A stretch of 64,000 bases of DNA from Pachyseris speciosa (Eukaryota; Cnidaria; Anthozoa; Scleractinia; Pachyseridae), in assembly GCA_016490735.1 (NCBI GenBank), contig JAEMWC010000015.1, positions 973,501 through 1,037,500 on the forward strand, in the 5' to 3' direction. Both the position numbers and the translations under genes were made by a program. This document shows positions 60,393-64,000 of this stretch, piece after piece. A model generated the notes under the pieces. It had not been told where the DNA came from. It worked only from the letters and a program-made list of their open reading frames with translations, and made no database searches. Position 1 is the first letter of the stretch, and each line of letters begins with the position of its first letter.

Positions 60393-60679
60393 CAAGGAAA
60401 CTTCACAAATTAATGTGATCAAGTAAGCTGAAGCCACTCAAAAGGCAATAAGGCCACAAGGTAGCGGACATTACCCCTTAAATCTACCAAAACAAAGACT
60501 GAGCCCAAGCATTAGCAGCTATGGACAGCTGTTTCGGCCTTGTTAGGCCTCATCAGCATGGCATAGCTAACGCTCAGGCTCAAATACCCACATATCAATA
60601 AAACAAGCAATGAAAACGTAAAGCTTGTGGAATGTGGCTGGAGTGAGCCACATCCCACAAGCTTTACGTTTTCATTGCT
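60393..60679 (-). mobile_element. Hammerhead-bearing repeat, copy 2, with an inverted end
   Basis: Segment Y (60393-60582) is nearly identical to 7356-7547; segment X (60605-60642, aagcaatgaaaacgtaaagc) follows it, whereas X precedes Y in copy 1. X is then mirrored by its own inverse (to 60679), giving a hairpin with about 34-bp arms. Confidence 0.65.
60518..60562 (-). ncRNA. Type-I hammerhead ribozyme, second copy
   Basis: Minus strand: GCCATG, CTGATGA, GGCC-TAACAA-GGCC, GAAA, C-AGCT-G, GTC, CATAGC. The core is identical to 7482-7526. The only change is one C-A mismatch in the inner stem I. Confidence 0.8.
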
Positions 60680-61006
60680 ATATCTAACAGACGCTGTTTT
60701 TGCGTGTTTTTGCGCCCCTGATTACCTGATTACCTTACGTCCGGTACAAAATAGGTTATATCCCAATTTCTCGGCGACTATTCACTCATTTTGAATGATG
60801 TTTTTATTTTTGTTTCAAAAGGTCACAGTATATGTAAAAAGTTCATTTTTATGCCCCCCCTCCGAAAAAAAAAATTAATCGAAAATTTTATACCCTGAAC
60901 GTACACGGTAACGTTAATTGAAGATGTTGATTGGTCAAGCGCTTTCAAGCAGATAGTCCGCCGTATACAGCGTTTTCATTTATGTGACTACCGCTCATAT
61001 TGCTTT
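60680..61006. other. No feature recognised
   Basis: AT-rich, with C- and A-runs near 60855. Only short frames. Confidence 0.4.
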
Positions 61007-61615
61007 ATGCACCTATCAATGTTAGTCCCGAGGGGGGGGGGGGGGATACGGGATGGGGTGGGGACTTAGGTCTGAAACGCAAATTTTGTGTCAAACCTCC
61101 CCACCCTTGGGTAAAGTTTCGAGTTCAAAGTTCAATTCCCTACTGTAGGGATTGAGATCCAAGAGGTTGACCTTTTAAATGCTAAACAATACACACACTC
61201 CAGGTTCAAAAATCACACTTTTTTTCTTTTAACAACGGGAATGAAAGAACACTGGAAGAAACCGATGGCTTATCGGTAACAATAGATTGGGCAAATTTTC
61301 ATTACCTTTCTTTCCTCCATCTTGTCCGTGCCTCACGGGGACTTCAGGGTATTTTCATGATGGCAAAGTCACTCGTATGAGTCGTATCCAGGCTCTGCTT
61401 TGTCGGCCAGTCCATGGCAAAGTCCAAGCTTGGGAAACGGTCTTTTATTAATATTTCTTCAGTTTTCAAGGTTGATCAAACTTCCCCACCCTGGGGCCAA
61501 CATTCTCTTCAAGTTGTCAAAATTCCCCTCCCGGGTCAAGAGATGTGGATGAAAGCCCCCACCTCATCCCGTATCCCCCCCCCCCCCCCCTCGGGACTAA
61601 CATTGATACGTGCAT
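61007..61615. mobile_element. Inverted-repeat element with G/C homopolymer arms
   Basis: atgcacctatcaatgttagt plus cccga, a run of about 14 G, atacgggatggggtgggg at the left is mirrored at the right (61544-61615) with a C-run of about 16. Arms about 60 bp. Inner segments cctccccaccc and cttccccaccctgg repeat. No coding capacity. Confidence 0.75.
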
Positions 61616-62290
61616 TAATGAAACAAAAGAAAGTATTTGCATAAAAATAGAGTTCAATTCCCCGGAGGTTTAGTTTGGGACACCAACATGGCTGCCGTTT
61701 CTTTCTTTTGGGTCACCAACATGGCCGTCGTGACGTCATGTGAATACACTCAATAAGTTGTTGGCCAATTATTCCAAAAACAAAATAATAATAATTAACA
61801 ACTCATGAAGGAAATACAAAAGAAATTAATGTTTAATAAGTGTCTTAAAATCTGATACAGACACGGCTAATTATAATTTGTAGGCCAAAATAAACCAAGA
61901 TCTAATTATTTGTGAAAGAATGGATAGATGTATAGTAAAGCTTTTGAGTCGTTCAGTAAATTTAATTCTATCAAAGCAAGTGTAAAATACTCGGCTGCGC
62001 GTCTTGTTTTAATCTTGCTGATGCTCCCGCTCATTTATTAAACATTACTTGAAAACCACTAAACCGGCCACTAAAAAGAGCTTGTATTTCAAATTGTTAC
62101 AGAATTGTTAAAGGTACGGTGATACGTTCGCTGCTCAAAAGAGCCAGATACCTCTGCAAACAGGGATAAGGTGACAGGTACCGTAACCGTTTGAATCAGT
62201 ATTAAGAACTCTAATTCGTGGCAACTACGCGTTACTTTGCACATGGATTCTAAGAGGGATGTCGACTCGTGATCATTCTGAACAACTAAC
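61616..62290. other. Upstream flank of the last receptor
   Basis: 61780-62240 is a diverged copy of the flank before 55668 (tgaaggaaatacaaaa, cagacacggcta). No gene. Confidence 0.5.
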
Positions 62291-63191
62291 ATGACCACAC
62301 AGTTTTGCACTCAGAAGCTACAGGAATTGGGAAAGCTTTTCCTTCATCACCGGGACATGATGCTGGTTTGTGCTATTTGGGGTGTGATGATCGCTGTGGT
62401 GGCATTTCTTGGAAATCTCCTTGTTATTCCTTATTGAAGAAGTTGTTCATTAGTCTTGCCTTGTCAGATCTTGTCGTGGGTTTGGTTTTACTATTGTTTT
62501 CTGTTACCTGGATAGTGAAGATGAATATGGAGGCGATTGAACAATCAAACTTACACTGGTTATGTCCCATACATGCCACCATTTTAGTTTTTCTTTGGTT
62601 TCCTTCTCGCTGTTGCATCGTTTCTGAATTTCGAATGTCATCGCTATCACCGTAGATAGACTTCTCGCTGTGTTTCTCCATCTGCGATAACAAGAACTTG
62701 TTACTTCAAACCGTGTGCTTATTGCCGTAGTTTCGTTATGGATAACAAGTGGTGTCGCTGGTGCCATTTATGTCACACTTCCTAAACATAGCGACATGGT
62801 TGCTGCGATTATTCAGCTTATTGGACTTTTCGTGACGACCGTGGCTTATATTCGCATCTATGAAGTTGTTAAGTATCATCGGAATCAGATAGAAAGCGAG
62901 GTTCAGCTACCAAATACCCAAACAGTGGACCTAGTACGAGAAAAGAAGTCCGCATTCAATGCTTTGATCGTCTACATTGTTTTCCTAGCTTGCTATCTAC
63001 CGAACCCTTTCTCTATAGCGCTGGCTCCAAGTAGCTTACAAATTTCCTTTTTGCTCGCCAAATATGCCTCATACTTGTTAGTTTTTCTCAATTCTTCGTT
63101 AAATTCCCTGGTTTACTGTTGGCGATATCGAGAAATCCCTTTTCTTGTGAAAAACACAATAAAGAAAATCATTACTTTCCGTTTCTGTTAG
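62291..63191 (+). pseudogene. MTT-type GPCR with deletion, frameshift and stop
   Basis: Starts MTTQFCTQKLQELGKLFLHH at 62291. After GNLLVI about 34 nt (RALWKASSIPANL region) are missing, shifting the frame at about 62430. TM2 is readable (LALSDLVVG), the frame is disturbed again in TM3 near 62590-62640, and the LHLRYQEL block has TAT changed to TAA (62688-62690). TM4 to TM7 run open from about 62715 ([51 protein letters not shown]), with NSLVY in place of NPLVY. It ends at 63191. It most resembles the pseudogene at 12404. Confidence 0.88.
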
Positions 63192-64000
63192 CGAGACCTA
63201 ATATTTGACAGATTTGGACAAAACGCGTTCTCGATCCCCTTTAAAAACATAGATGTAAAATATCCCAGTTGTTTATTTTTATTTTTATTTTATTTTTTTA
63301 AGAAAAATAGCATATCTCCTTTTTTAAGGACTTGTAAATAGACGTTTTACTCAGAAGGTTTCCGTTTATTTCTTATAGCAGCAATTAACAGAAGTTAGGA
63401 TTCTTGTGTCGAGTGAAGTCCCCGGATTTTGAAGGCTTCATTTTATTCAAAGTGGATATCATTACGTTTTAATTTATTGTGAGTTCAGTTCAGTCTTTAA
63501 CAAGCTCCTGTTTGGTCATACATTACTTTGAATTGCCGTTTTAAGACTCTTTTAACAAGTTAGTGAACTTATGATTTTAAGTTTGGTGTACGCGTGTAAA
63601 TGATCGTTTGCTTATTCCACTTTATATACGTTAATGAAATCAACAGGATACAGCAGGCGACTGTACTGTTACAATAAACAAAATGATTATATCATGGAAC
63701 ATATTCCTGTTAATTGTTATACTTGTCAATAAACATGAGCTGCAATGCCAGCTGACCAGTCTGCAGGAAAGGCGTTTTATTTTAAAAGGATGTATCGAAT
63801 AATTTATCCGTTTCTAAATAACCGTAAAACGAATGAACAAGTTAACAACCCTGGTGTTAAAAAAGTCAATTAATTGAACTCAACAGCAAAGGACAATGCA
63901 TCAGTGTAAAATAGTTGGGTACCAGCTGGAATGCAAAATCTGCATTCTATAGTTTCCTTATCAGCGAAATAAAATTTGTTTAACCATGGCTCATCTATTT
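63192..64000. other. Receptor 3' flank at the window end, no gene seen
   Basis: Begins with a diverged acataaatgtaaaatatccc block and continues as the usual receptor 3' flank (tttcaataaacatgagctgc). No frame of interest. Confidence 0.5.

Overview
The window is animal nuclear DNA, most likely from an anthozoan cnidarian (a coral or sea anemone). That assignment is an inference. It rests on a tandem family of intronless rhodopsin-like receptors of a cnidarian type, a spliced animal gene (MTMR9-like), and a dense mix of BEL, CR1-like and L1/Tx1-like retroelements, tRNA-derived SINEs and short inverted-repeat DNA elements. It is AT-rich and the features fit no prokaryote.

Layout. 1-1282: C-terminal part of a protein-primed family-B DNA polymerase of Maverick/Polinton type, followed by hairpins and tandem repeats. 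2.9-14.7 kb: first block of the receptor array, with a pseudogene at 2968, a 3' fragment at 7108, an intact gene at 9472 and a heavily disrupted pseudogene at 12404. 14.7-19.6 kb: receptor 3' flank and small transposon remnants. 19.6-32.6 kb: eight recognisable exons of an MTMR9-like gene, with a CR1-like LINE, SINEs and MITEs in its introns and an in-frame TAA in the first visible exon. 32.7-39.7 kb: a complete BEL/Pao retrotransposon on the minus strand with identical LTRs and one open frame of 2146 codons, inserted just after the MTMR9-like stop codon. 40.3-44.2 kb: second receptor block (intact gene at 41605, pseudogene at 43266). 44.2-49.75 kb: near-full-length L1/Tx1-like LINE. 49.75-63.2 kb: a second copy of the 3.9-7.1 kb segment and two more receptor pseudogenes (55668, split by a MITE; 62291).

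The eight receptor loci all lie on the plus strand and fall into two types: genes starting MAAE and genes starting MTA/MTT. They occur partly as MAAE-MTA pairs, so the array probably grew by duplication of a two-gene unit. Only the genes at 9472 and 41605 are intact, and both sit downstream of the same 31-bp minisatellite. Because duplicated segments are present, several transposon insertions can be dated against empty sites inside the same window.

Most interesting: two minimal type-I hammerhead ribozymes (minus strand, 7482-7526 and 60518-60562) inside a repeat whose two copies look circularly permuted; the nonsense codon in the MTMR9-like exon; a receptor that looks like a crossover product of two neighbours; and a MITE cutting a receptor in two before TM7. 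No bacterial-type operon, CRISPR array, rRNA gene or free-standing tRNA gene was seen.
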